Source: Planctomycetia bacterium (GTDB taxonomy: Bacteria; Planctomycetota; Planctomycetia; Pirellulales; UBA1268). From it: a stretch of 16,052 bases of DNA. The stretch is taken from the NCBI GenBank assembly GCA_009926295.1, contig RFPF01000044.1, forward strand, positions 1 to 16,052. The letters are read 5' to 3'. The notes beneath the pieces were generated by a model. That model searched no databases, was not told where the DNA came from, and was given only the letters and a program-made list of their open reading frames with translations. Positions 1 through 9,100 of the stretch are shown in pieces (positions within the stretch are counted from its first letter, which is position 1; every line of letters begins with the position of its first letter). Both the position numbers and the translations under genes were made by a program.

Positions 1-744
<744 letters not shown>

Positions 745-998
745 GAGGGAAGACCTCGTGCATCGGTGTTTCAAGAGGGAGCGCGGGCAATCCGGCAGGA
801 TGCCGCCATTATGCGCGATCCCGACCCGCCGATCTCGTGCCGCCACCGCCGCGGAAAGACCGGCCCCATGCTCGCGGCCGTGCCGGCCACATCCGGTCCG
901 TCGATGAACCTCGGCATTAAAAAGGCGCCTCTTCCCGCGTTGCGGGCCGCGGTGCACCGGCGGCATCATGGAGTGTTTCGTCGCCGGCCCAATTCGTC
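745..998. other. Divergent intergenic region
   Basis: This gap separates the minus-strand Gfo/Idh/MocA gene from the plus-strand flavoprotein gene and must hold both promoters. I see no convincing -35/-10 pair. A short perfect hairpin (CCCGC, loop GTT, GCGGG) lies at 934-946, preceded by an A-run at 919-923; its role is unclear. No additional gene is supported. Confidence 0.5.
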
Positions 999-3941
999 AT
1001 GAAACCACTCGCCCTCGACCGACTCGCTGCCAGCCTCGAGGGCGAACTCTCCACCGACGGCCTCGCCCGCACGATCTATTCGACCGACGCCTCGGAATAC
1101 CAGGAGCGGCCGCTCGCCGTCGCCTTCCCGAAGTCGGAGGCCGACGTCCAAGCCATCGTGCGGTTCGCGGCGGAGCACCGCGTGGGGCTCATCCCCCGCG
1201 GGGCGGGCACGTCGCTCGCGGGGCAGGTTGTCGGGGGCGGGATCGTCGTCGATCTCGGCCGCCATCTGAACGGGATGGTGTCGCTCGACGTCGAGCGGCG
1301 GCGCGTCCGCGTGCAGCCGGGCGTCGTCCGCAACGAACTCAACCGGTTCCTCGCGCCGCACGGCCTGTTCTTCGGCCCCGAAACCTCGACGGCCTCGTGG
1401 GCGATGATCGGCGGGATGGTCGGCAACAACTCGTGCGGTTCGAACTCGATCGCCTACGGCTCCACCCGCGACCATCTTGTTTCCGCCCGCGGCTTTCTGG
1501 CCGACGGCTCCGAGGTCGCCTTCGGCCCGCTCTCGGCCGAGGACTTCGCAAACAAGGGCCGCGGCCCCCAGACGCTCGAGGCGTCCATCTATCGGAGGAT
1601 CGGAGAACTCCTCGGCGACGAGGCCAACCGCAAGCTGGTCCGCGACTCGTTTCCCCGGCCCGAAGTGACCCGCCGCAACACGGGGTATGCACTCGACGCT
1701 CTCATGGATGCGTCGTGCCTCGATCCGGCGAGCCCACGTGAATTCAACATGTGCCGGTTGCTCGCGGGCTCGGAGGGCACGCTCTTCGTCGGCGTCGAGT
1801 TCGAACTCTCTCTCGTCCCGCTGCCGCCGCCGGGCGCGCTCCTCTGCGTGCACTGCCAGTCGGTGGATGAGGCCCTGCGGGCCACGCTCGTCGCCATGCG
1901 GCGCCGTGGGGGCGAGGTCTCGCTCACGGCCTGCGAACTGATCGACGACAAGATCCTGGCCTGCACGAAAGGCAACCTCGAGCAGGCCCGCAACCGGGAG
2001 TTCGTCGTCGGCGACCCCGGCGCCGTGCTCGTGGTCGAATTCAAGCACGCCGACCGCGGCCGCGTGGCGCAGGCTCTCGCCGATCTCGAGGCCGACCTCC
2101 GCTCGGCAGGCCTCGGCTACGCGTTCCCGATGCTCTTCGGCCCCGACGGCGACAAGGTCTGGGAACTCCGGCGGGCAGGGCAGGGGCTCGTCAACAACGT
2201 GCCCGGCGACGCCAAGCCGCGCGAGATCGTCGAAGACACGGCCGTGGCCGTCGAGGATCTGCCCGCCTACATCGCCGAGTTCGACCGGCTGCTGGCCGAA
2301 AAATACTCGATCGACTGCGTCCACTACGCCCACGCGGGGGCGGGCGAACTCCACCTGCGGCCGCTCTTCGACCTGCGGTCGTCCGCGGGCCTGAAGATGT
2401 TTCGCGACGTGGCCACCGACGTCGCCACCCTCGTGAAAAGATACCGCGGGTCGCTCTCCGGCGAGCATGGCGACGGCCGGCTCCGCGGTGAGTTCATCCG
2501 CACGATGGTGGGTGACGAATGTTTTCAACTGCTCGTGGCGGTGAAGCGGGCGTTCGATCCCCGGGGCATCCTCAACCCCGGCAAGATCATCGACACGCCG
2601 CCGATGGACACGTCTCTGCGGATCGTGCCGGGCGAGCCCGAGCCGCACCGCGACACGGTGTTTCGCTTCGCCGACACCGGCGGCATCCTCCGGGCCGCCG
2701 AGAAGTGCACGGGCGTCGGCCAGTGCAGAAAGACGCACCTCATCGGTGGCACGATGTGCCCGAGCTACATGGCCACCCGCGACGAACGCGATACGACCCG
2801 GGCCCGAGCGAATGTGCTCCGGCAGGCGCTCGCGGACCCCGCCGCGGCCGATCCGTGGTTGAGGCCGGAGCTCGCCGAGGTGATGGACCTGTGTCTCTCG
2901 TGCAAGGCCTGCAAGAGTGAATGCCCTTCGAACGTCGACATGGCCCGGCTCAAGGCCGAGTGGCAGCAGCACGTCCACGATGCCGGGGGTGTCTCCCTCC
3001 GCACGCGGCTCGTCGCTGGCTCCGCCGCGGCGCTGCGCCGGGCGGCGATCGCTCCCTGGCTCTACAACGCCGCCGTGACGTTCCCCGGCATCTCGCGGCT
3101 CGTCAAAACAGTGCTCGGCTTCCATCCGCGGCGATCGCTGCCGCCGCTTCCCTCCATCACGCTCCGCGGCTGGCTTGCCCACCGGCCGCCGCGGCCGGCC
3201 CCCGCACCCGTCGGCCGTGTGCATCTGTTCGCCGACGAGTTCACCGACACGCTCGACGCCGGAATCGGCATCCGGGCCGTGGAACTGCTCGAGCGGCTGG
3301 GCTACGACGTGGTCGTGCCGCGGCACGTCGACAGCGGCCGGGCTCACCTCTCGAAGGGACTCGTCCGCGAGGCCCGCGACCTCGCCGCCCGGAACGTCGA
3401 ACTGCTCGCCGATGTCGTCACTGCCGACGCCCCGCTCGTCGGCATCGAACCCTCGGCGATCCTCTCGTTTCGCGACGAGTATCCCGACCTCGTGCCCGAA
3501 CGCCTCGTGGCGGCGGCAAAGAGCCTCGCAGGCCGCACGTTTCTCATCGACGAGTTTCTGGCCCGCGAGGCGGACGCGGGCCGGATCAGGGCGGATTCGT
3601 TCACGGCTGCCCATCGAAAAATACGACTTCACGGGCATTGCCATCAGAAGGCGCTCTCGTCGCTCGCCGCGACGGTCACGGCTCTGTCGCTGCCGCGGAA
3701 TTTCTCTGTCGACGTGATCCCGAGCGGCTGCTGTGGCATGGCCGGCTCGTTCGGCTACGAGCACGAACACTTTGAACTGTCGATGCAGATCGGGGGCCTC
3801 GTCCTCTTTCCCGCGGTGCGTGAGACGCCGGCCGAGACGCTCATCGCCGCCCCTGGCACGAGCTGCCGCCACCAGATCAGGGACGGCACCGGCCGTGAGG
3901 CCCTTCATCCCGTGGAAATCCTCCACGCGGCGCTTGCGTAA
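999..3941 (+). CDS. FAD-binding and (4Fe-4S)-binding oxidoreductase, D-lactate/D-2-hydroxyglutarate dehydrogenase-like
   Basis: This 980-residue protein joins a GlcD-type flavin dehydrogenase to a GlcF-type iron-sulfur subunit, the same architecture and size class as E. coli YdiJ. It should oxidise a D-2-hydroxy acid at FAD and pass electrons through Fe-S clusters to a carrier, probably in the membrane quinone pool. The PCMH-type FAD domain covers about 35-260, with PRGAGTSLAGQ at 67-76 and IGGMVGNNSCGSNS at 137-150. A FAD-oxidase C-terminal domain runs to about 540. Cluster ligands follow: C570, C576, C587 and then C632, C635, C638, C642 (CLSCKACKSEC). The C-terminal part has HGHCHQK at 878-884 and SGCCGMAG at 909-916, the cysteine-rich CCG domain. 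It starts at ATG 999 with a weak Shine-Dalgarno and is followed 14 bases later by the photolyase gene, so the two are probably co-transcribed. D-lactate, glycolate and D-2-hydroxyglutarate are all possible substrates. Confidence 0.9.
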   Translation: MKPLALDRLAASLEGELSTDGLARTIYSTDASEYQERPLAVAFPKSEADVQAIVRFAAEHRVGLIPRGAGTSLAGQVVGGGIVVDLGRHLNGMVSLDVERRRVRVQPGVVRNELNRFLAPHGLFFGPETSTASWAMIGGMVGNNSCGSNSIAYGSTRDHLVSARGFLADGSEVAFGPLSAEDFANKGRGPQTLEASIYRRIGELLGDEANRKLVRDSFPRPEVTRRNTGYALDALMDASCLDPASPREFNMCRLLAGSEGTLFVGVEFELSLVPLPPPGALLCVHCQSVDEALRATLVAMRRRGGEVSLTACELIDDKILACTKGNLEQARNREFVVGDPGAVLVVEFKHADRGRVAQALADLEADLRSAGLGYAFPMLFGPDGDKVWELRRAGQGLVNNVPGDAKPREIVEDTAVAVEDLPAYIAEFDRLLAEKYSIDCVHYAHAGAGELHLRPLFDLRSSAGLKMFRDVATDVATLVKRYRGSLSGEHGDGRLRGEFIRTMVGDECFQLLVAVKRAFDPRGILNPGKIIDTPPMDTSLRIVPGEPEPHRDTVFRFADTGGILRAAEKCTGVGQCRKTHLIGGTMCPSYMATRDERDTTRARANVLRQALADPAAADPWLRPELAEVMDLCLSCKACKSECPSNVDMARLKAEWQQHVHDAGGVSLRTRLVAGSAAALRRAAIAPWLYNAAVTFPGISRLVKTVLGFHPRRSLPPLPSITLRGWLAHRPPRPAPAPVGRVHLFADEFTDTLDAGIGIRAVELLERLGYDVVVPRHVDSGRAHLSKGLVREARDLAARNVELLADVVTADAPLVGIEPSAILSFRDEYPDLVPERLVAAAKSLAGRTFLIDEFLAREADAGRIRADSFTAAHRKIRLHGHCHQKALSSLAATVTALSLPRNFSVDVIPSGCCGMAGSFGYEHEHFELSMQIGGLVLFPAVRETPAETLIAAPGTSCRHQIRDGTGREALHPVEILHAALA

Positions 3942-3955
3942 CCTACAATCCGGCC

Positions 3956-5306
3956 ATGAAACCGACCACGATCGTCTGGCTGCGGCATGATCTCCGGCTC
4001 GACGACAACCCCGCCCTCGCGGCGGCCGCGGCCCGCGGGGCCGTGGTGCCGGCGTTCATCTGGGCCCCTGACGAAGAGGCTCCGTGGGAGCCGGGTGCGG
4101 CGTCGCGCTGGTGGCTGCACCAGTCACTGGAAAAACTCTCGGAGACATTCGCCAAGGCCGGCTCGCCGCTCGTGATCCGCTGCGGCCCGTCGCTGGATGC
4201 CCTGCGGAAGCTCGCGAAGGAAACGGGTGCCACGCACGTCGCCTGGAACCGCCGCTACGAACCTGCCGTGATCAAGCGCGACACCGGCATCAAGAAGGCC
4301 CTCGCCGCCGACGGTCTCGAGGTGGAGAGCTTCAACGGCGCCCTGCTCTTCGAGCCGATGCACGTCGCCACGAAAGAAGGAAAGCCGTATCAGGTGTTCT
4401 CGCCGTTCTGGCGGGCGCTCTTGGGCCGCGAGGAGCCGGCCGAGCCGGTGGCGGCGCCCAGGAAACTCACGGCGCCTGAGAAATCGCCCAAGAGCCTGCC
4501 GATCGACGCGCTCGATCTCCTGCCCACGATCGACTGGGCGGCCACGATGCGGAAGACGTGGACGCCCGGCGAGGCCGGTGCGGCCAAGCGGCTCGGACGG
4601 TTCGTCGAACGGGGCCTTGCCGACTACGACGGCGACCGAAACCGCCCCGACCACGACGGCACGAGCGCCCTCTCGCCCCACCTCCACTTCGGCGAGATCT
4701 CACCCCGCCGCGCGTGGCACGCCGTCCGCACCGCCATGGGCGGCAAGCCCGCGAAAGCGATCACGACCGGCGGCGCAGAGGCCTACCTCCGCGAGCTCGG
4801 TTGGCGCGAGTTTGCGAACCATCTGCTCTACCACTTCCCGCATACGGCGAACGCGCCGCTCCGTGCCGACTACGCCCGGTTTCCCTGGGCGAAGGATCCG
4901 GTGGGGCTCCGCGCGTGGCAGCGCGGCCGCACGGGCTTCCCGATCGTCGATGCCGGTATGCGGCAGCTGTGGGCGACCGGCTGGATGCACAACCGCGTGC
5001 GGATGATCGTGGCGAGCTTTCTCGTCAAGGACCTGCGGATCTCGTGGCTCGAAGGTCACGCTGGTCGATGCCGATCTCGCGGCCAACACGCTCGGCTGGC
5101 AGTGGGCAGCCGGCTGCGGGGCCGATGCGGCGCCCTACTTCCGGATCTTCAATCCCACGAGCCAGGCGGAGAAATTCGATCCCGACGGGGCCTACGTGAA
5201 GGAGTGGGCGGGCGTCGACGCGGCCGACTATCCCGAACCGATCGTCGATCACGCCGAGGCAAGAAAACGTGCCCTCGAGGCGCTCAAGGCAGTGTCGCGA
5301 AAGTAG
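3956..5306 (+). pseudogene. phrB: Deoxyribodipyrimidine photo-lyase with a frameshift near the 3' end
   Basis: Class I CPD photolyase/cryptochrome family, which uses blue light and reduced FAD to split pyrimidine dimers. The N-terminal antenna domain begins TTIVWLRHDLRLDDNPAL at residue 3. The FAD domain includes ALSPHLHFGEISPR, the segment RTGFPIVDAGMRQLW and WMHNRVRM. In the starting frame the family match ends at about base 5056 (ISWLEG), and the open frame then runs as unrelated Arg-rich sequence to 5344. From 5058 the next frame gives TLVDADLAANTLGWQWAAG and PYFRIFNP and continues in good family sequence to a TAG at 5304-5306. E. coli PhrB has seven residues between the equivalent EG and LIDGDL, and here only one remains. 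This fits loss of about 17 bases, including the conserved aromatic pair after EG. As read, the product lacks the C-terminal FAD-pocket segment. A recent mutation or an assembly error are both possible, because no other lesion is visible. Confidence 0.85.
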
Positions 5307-5327
5307 CCCGAATGGTGGCTATTTTTT
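5304..5327 (+). terminator. Candidate intrinsic terminator between convergent genes
   Basis: TAGCC (5304-5308) can pair with GGCTA (5317-5321) around an 8-base loop, followed at once by six T (5322-5327). The stem includes the TAG stop of the photolyase reading on the plus strand and the TAG stop of the lipoprotein gene on the minus strand. The stem is only 5 bp, so termination may be weak. Confidence 0.4.
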
Positions 5328-6263
5328 CTCGAGCGCCATCGTGAGCGCCCGCACCTTGTCGACGATCGTCTTCATCGCATCGGGCTCGGCCACCTTGTTG
5401 GCCGCCTTGTCGGCCTCCTTCAAGAGTGCGAGGGCCTCTTTGGTGGCCCCGTTCGCGTCGAGCGCCGCGGCCACGGCGAGCAGGGCGTAGGCCTTGCTCT
5501 CCGCCCGCTCCACGCTCTTGGCCGCCGTCGCCGCCTCGTCGAGCAGGGCCTTCGCCTCGTCCTTCTTGCCGGTCTGGGCCTTCACGTTGGCCGCGGCGGC
5601 GAGTGCTTCCGCCTTGGCCCGCGGCTCCTCGAGTGCCTTGGCCGCCTCCTCGAGTTTGCCGACCATGTCGCTGGCGGCCTCGGCGAGGCCGCTGCGGGTA
5701 TAGCCCAACGCCACCGCCGCGAGTGCCTCCGCCCGAAACCGCTCATCCGTCGCCTCCGCCGCCTTGGTGGCCTCGGCGAGGGCATCCTTGGCCGCCTTGG
5801 CATCGCCGAGCCCCTTCCCCTTGTCGCCGAGGACGCCCCCCGCCTCGGCGAGCACGCTCGCCCGGCGCACCGGGTCGTCGATCCTGCCTGCCAGGTCGGC
5901 GGCCTTCTTGACCGCCTCGCGGGCGGGCTTCTTCTCGCCGGCCTCGGCGAGAAACGAGGCGATTTCGACGAGCCGCGGCGCGAACTGGCTCGCTTCCCCC
6001 TCGCCCGAGACCTTGTCGAACGCCGTCTTCGCCGACTCCTTCGCGCCGGTCTTGTCGCCGGAGCTGAACTGCTTGCGGGCGATTCTCAGGTATGCGGCCG
6101 CCTGCCGATCGGGCGTCGACTCCTTGTCCGCCTTCTCGCGCTGCTGCGCGATCGTCAAGCCGCCCTTTTTCGACTTTTTTTTGGTGCCTCCGCACCCGGC
6201 CGCCGGCACGAGCACCGCGACACCGACGATGATGAGAAGCAGCAGGCGGACGGTTGCAGGCAT
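5319..6263 (-). CDS. Lipoprotein with TPR-like alpha-helical repeats
   Basis: A 314-residue predicted lipoprotein of unknown function. The signal sequence has a hydrophobic core at about 5-19 and a lipobox PAAGC, with Cys24 as the lipidated residue, followed by GG and a Lys-rich linker. The rest is almost wholly helical, Ala/Lys/Glu-rich, with about five or six degenerate repeats of roughly 40 residues. Typical units show an A..LA.VA helix, a Gly turn and an EA..LL.EA helix, as at GKKDEAKALLDEA and GATKEALALLKEA; this is the pattern of TPR-like scaffolds that bind other proteins. I chose the ATG at 6263 rather than 6425 because it places the signal peptide at the N-terminus; the longer reading overlaps the upstream gene. 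It lies 38 bases after the aminotransferase stop, so the two are probably co-transcribed. No enzymatic motif is visible. Confidence 0.85.
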   Translation of the reverse strand: MPATVRLLLLIIVGVAVLVPAAGCGGTKKKSKKGGLTIAQQREKADKESTPDRQAAAYLRIARKQFSSGDKTGAKESAKTAFDKVSGEGEASQFAPRLVEIASFLAEAGEKKPAREAVKKAADLAGRIDDPVRRASVLAEAGGVLGDKGKGLGDAKAAKDALAEATKAAEATDERFRAEALAAVALGYTRSGLAEAASDMVGKLEEAAKALEEPRAKAEALAAAANVKAQTGKKDEAKALLDEAATAAKSVERAESKAYALLAVAAALDANGATKEALALLKEADKAANKVAEPDAMKTIVDKVRALTMALEKK

Positions 6264-6301
6264 GCGGCGGCTCTCCGGGAAAAGGTCGGCTGGAGGCTGT
6301 T

Positions 6302-7555
6302 TCAAAACTTGAGGCGGGCGCGCGAGAGCCGCGCGTGCGTCTCGGCCATGAGGTCGTCCTCGGCGGCCTCGTCCGCCGCCTCGTAGGTGGCTGAGAAGCG
6401 GAGGTAGGCGCCGCAGTCGTCCCACGGCACCGTCGAGATCGAGAGGTCGTGGATCAGGAACTGGCTCGCGTCCTGCGCGGTCGCGAACACGCGGTCGCCC
6501 GCGCCCTTCGGGCTCCTCGCGTAGAGGAAGTAGGTGCCGCCGGGCATCTCGCAGTCGAAGCCCACGGCCCGCAGCACGCCCACGAGCTTCTCGAGCCGGC
6601 GGCGGTACTTCTCACGCACCCGCTTGGGGATTTCGGCGTCGTCGAGCGCGGCGGCGCCCGCCTTCTGGATCGCCATGAACTGCCCCGAATCGCAATTGTC
6701 CTTCACGTCGGCGAAGGCACGCACGAGCTTCTCGTGGCCGCACACCCAGCCCAGCCGCCAGCCGATCATGTGGAAGCCCTTCGACATCGAGTGCACCTCC
6801 ACGCCCACCTCCTTCGCCCCGTCGACGGAGAGGAACGAGAGCGGCTCGTCGTCGTAGGAGAGCATGATGTGGGCCGCATCCTGCACCACGATCACACGAT
6901 GCCTGTGGGCCCAGTCCACCACCTTCTCGTAGAAGGCCCGGGTGGCCGTCTTGCCGGTCGGGCTGTTCGGGTAGCAGAGGACGAGCAATTTCGTCTTGGC
7001 GAGGACTTCGGCGGGAATGCCGTCGAGATCCGGAAAGAAGTCGTGCTCGGGCACGAGCGGCAGCCGGTGCACGATGCCGCCGAACCAACGGGTGGCGGTG
7101 CCGGCGACGGGGTAGCCGGGCACGGTCATGAGCGTGACGTCGCCCGGATTGATGAACGCGGCCGGGAGCATGGCATAGGCCGTCTTCGAGCCGATGCAGT
7201 GGTTCACCTCCGTGACGGGGTCGAGGATGACGCCAAACTCCCGCTGCATGAATCTCGCCACGGCGTCCTTGTAGGCAGCGATGCCGTTGTCGGCGTAGCC
7301 GCGATTCTCGGGGCGGTCGACCTCGCGCCGCATCACGGCCCGCACGCTCTCGGGGGCCATCTCGTCGTTCTCGCCGATCCCGAAGTCGAGCATGCGGCGT
7401 TCGGGGTGGTCGGCCATCGCCTTCCGCTTGGCCCGCTTGATGAGCTCGAACTTGTAGATCTCGTTGCCCTTGCCGTAGTTGGCCCCGCCGATCCGGTCGG
7501 CGAAGCGGTCCTGGAACCAGGGATCGGCGGCAGCGGGCGTGCTGGTGGTGGCCAT
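6302..7555 (-). CDS. dapL: LL-diaminopimelate aminotransferase-like PLP enzyme
   Basis: A 417-residue fold-type I PLP aminotransferase. DapL converts tetrahydrodipicolinate plus glutamate directly to LL-diaminopimelate in lysine and peptidoglycan-precursor synthesis. Visible features are NYGKGNEIYKFE near 26-37, DFGIGENDEMAP at 57-68, IGSKTA at 121-126, CYPNSPTG at 194-201 with the PLP-ring Asn197, the phosphate/pyridine Asp226, and the Schiff-base lysine in SMSKGFHMIGWRLGW (Lys259). A substrate-carboxylate Arg is likely in the YLRFSATYE segment near the C-terminus. Length and overall order match the DapL family found in archaea and many anaerobes. One oddity is that the usual D-x-A-Y after the PLP-binding Asp reads DAAH here (His229). 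The start at 7555 has no clear Shine-Dalgarno. A related aminotransferase with different specificity is the main alternative. Confidence 0.82.
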   Translation of the reverse strand: MATTSTPAAADPWFQDRFADRIGGANYGKGNEIYKFELIKRAKRKAMADHPERRMLDFGIGENDEMAPESVRAVMRREVDRPENRGYADNGIAAYKDAVARFMQREFGVILDPVTEVNHCIGSKTAYAMLPAAFINPGDVTLMTVPGYPVAGTATRWFGGIVHRLPLVPEHDFFPDLDGIPAEVLAKTKLLVLCYPNSPTGKTATRAFYEKVVDWAHRHRVIVVQDAAHIMLSYDDEPLSFLSVDGAKEVGVEVHSMSKGFHMIGWRLGWVCGHEKLVRAFADVKDNCDSGQFMAIQKAGAAALDDAEIPKRVREKYRRRLEKLVGVLRAVGFDCEMPGGTYFLYARSPKGAGDRVFATAQDASQFLIHDLSISTVPWDDCGAYLRFSATYEAADEAAEDDLMAETHARLSRARLKF

Positions 7556-7644
7556 GCGAGGGCGCGGAGTGAATGCGGTGATGGAGCCCGAAACATACCG
7601 GCTTCACCGGGCGTTTCCAACCGTTCGATCCGCCGCAGGCACCC

Positions 7645-8241
7645 TCAGGCAGCTTGCGGACGGCCGAAGTGCGGCCGGGAATCGGGCGGGCCGCACGGCA
7701 GCCGGAGGCTCGCGGCGGTTTCGGGCAACGCCGCCCGCTCGCGGGCGTAGAACTCCCGCAGCCTGGCCGTGTCGATGCCGAGGTCCCTCCGCACCTCGCC
7801 CAACGGTCGGTCGAGCGTGTCGTCGTGGAGCGCGAGGTGCACGTTTCGCGCGGCGCAGGCCCGGCCTGCCTCGACGCCGAGATCGTAGGCGGCGAGCGTC
7901 GCCCACGGAATTCGGTAGGGCTCCGGATAGACGTACGCCGCCACGAGCTTGAAGAACACCTGCTCGAGCCGCGACAGCCGCTTGGTGCTGCCCATCGTGA
8001 ATCCGATCACGAAGGCCTCGTCCTGGCCGAGCAGGCCGCGTCCGAGAAGCACGTGGATGCGGTCGTGCAGTTCGAGCTGCACCGCGCCGTGCAGGTGGAG
8101 CCAGCCCCGAGGGTTCTCGAAGAGCCGCACGACCCACGGGATCGCAGTCGGCGGCGCGGCCGGCAGCGTGGCGAGCACCGCACGCAGCGTGAGCCCGTCG
8201 TTGTCGAGACCCGGATTCCACCGCCGCCAAGCGTGTTCCAT
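7645..8241 (-). CDS. Coq4-like protein with HDxxH-x11-E metal motif
   Basis: This 198-residue protein has no signal peptide. Residues 59-75 read HDRIHVLLGRGLLGQDE, an exact match to the Coq4 signature HDxxH-x(11)-E (His59, Asp60, His63, Glu75). The flanking Leu-Leu-Gly after the second His is also as in eukaryotic Coq4. In Coq4 this motif binds a divalent metal and the protein takes part in ubiquinone biosynthesis, both as an organiser of the Coq complex and in C1 modification of the ring. The rest is helical, with RRDLGID near 160-175 and a less conserved tail. The start at 8241 follows the sigma factor stop by 55 bases on the same strand, so co-transcription is likely. The longer in-frame start at 8361 would overlap the sigma gene and is unlikely. 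Planctomycetes normally use menaquinone, so a Coq4 role cannot simply be transferred. The motif is seen; homology is a strong inference; function is unknown. Confidence 0.75.
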   Translation of the reverse strand: MEHAWRRWNPGLDNDGLTLRAVLATLPAAPPTAIPWVVRLFENPRGWLHLHGAVQLELHDRIHVLLGRGLLGQDEAFVIGFTMGSTKRLSRLEQVFFKLVAAYVYPEPYRIPWATLAAYDLGVEAGRACAARNVHLALHDDTLDRPLGEVRRDLGIDTARLREFYARERAALPETAASLRLPCGPPDSRPHFGRPQAA

Positions 8242-8296
8242 AGCCGCACCCGGGGAAATCGTATGGCTCCCGGGCACGGGCGGGCCAGCAGCCGCG

Positions 8297-8956
8297 TCAG
8301 ACCGCCTTCGCGGCGAGGGCGAAGGCACGCCGGGGCGGGTGGACACCCCACAGTTTGGCAAGCGTCAGGAGCGCCGAGTGCAGCCGGCTCTTCACGGTGC
8401 CCACCGGCACGCCCATGATGACGGCCGCCTCGCGGTAGGCGAGCCCCTGTTCGTAGACGAGCTCCACCGCGGTGCGCTGCACTTCCGACAGCATTCGCAC
8501 GGCGGCCCGCATCCGGCAGCCCTCCTCGCTGTCTCCCACCTGCTCGGCGGGCGTCCGGCCTGCTGCGGCCACGCTGTCGAGCAGGCTGGCGCCGTCCCCG
8601 CCGGCGGCCCGCCGCGGCTCGTGCTCCACGTGCCGGTGCCGGCGCTCGTGCCGCTGGACGTCGATCGCCTTGTGCGTGGCGATCGCATACAGCCAGGGGC
8701 GGAAGGCACGCCCTTCCACGAACTGCTCGTGCTGCGTGTACAGCCTGAGGAACGTGGCCTGGAAGACGTCCTCCGCCAGTTCGGCACTGCCGAGGTAGCG
8801 GTGCAGGTAGCCATAGAGGGGCTGTTCGTAGCGGCGGACGAGCGCCTCGTATGCCCCGATGTCGCCGGCGGCGTGAAACCGGTGGAAGAGGTCCTCGTCG
8901 GTGACGTGGTCGGCGGCGGGCGTCCTCCGGGCGGGGGTCGTGATGGTCGCAGCCAT
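8297..8956 (-). CDS. ECF-type RNA polymerase sigma factor
   Basis: This 219-residue sigma-70 family protein has only regions 2 and 4, as in the extracytoplasmic-function group. Region 2 spans about 20-107: DLFHRFHAAGDIGAYEALV, then YLGSAELAEDVFQATFLRLY (the core-binding and -10 recognition part) and WLYAIATHKAIDV. A charged linker of about 45 residues follows. Region 4 covers about 155-203: LSEVQRTAVELVYEQGLAY and the helix-turn-helix EAAVIMGVPVGTVKSRLHSA that reads the -35 element. The ATG at 8956 has GAGGAG about 7 bases upstream and is preferred to in-frame starts at 9001 and 9106. No anti-sigma gene lies next to it; the downstream gene in the same transcript encodes the Coq4-like protein. 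Target promoters cannot be deduced from this window. Confidence 0.93.
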   Translation of the reverse strand: MAATITTPARRTPAADHVTDEDLFHRFHAAGDIGAYEALVRRYEQPLYGYLHRYLGSAELAEDVFQATFLRLYTQHEQFVEGRAFRPWLYAIATHKAIDVQRHERRHRHVEHEPRRAAGGDGASLLDSVAAAGRTPAEQVGDSEEGCRMRAAVRMLSEVQRTAVELVYEQGLAYREAAVIMGVPVGTVKSRLHSALLTLAKLWGVHPPRRAFALAAKAV

Positions 8957-9100
8957 GATGGGGCTCCTCGGGGGGTCGTCGTGCGGTTGTGCATGCGCCA
9001 TGCCAAACCGCCACGAATCCGAGGAGTGCCGTGGCGCAGCCGAATCGTGCAGAAAATGCTGGTGGCGACCCGCCAAGAAGCCAGCGGCGATTCCCGCAAA

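Noticed and set aside
934..946. Short CCCGC-GTT-GCGGG hairpin as a terminator or attenuator
   Set aside because: Only 5 bp, not followed by a T-run, and such hairpins are frequent by chance in GC-rich DNA.
966..3926. A 986-codon open frame on the minus strand opposite the flavoprotein gene
   Set aside because: Its translation is Arg/His/Gly-rich with no family motif, while the plus strand encodes a full FAD/Fe-S enzyme with all expected ligands. Long antisense frames are common in GC-rich genes.
5058..5344. The Arg-rich C-terminal extension of the photolyase in its starting frame
   Set aside because: It is out-of-frame translation after the deletion; the true family C-terminus is encoded in the adjacent frame to 5306.
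6449..7750. A 433-codon open frame on the plus strand over the aminotransferase gene
   Set aside because: It is a shadow of dapL, with low-complexity composition and no recognisable domain.
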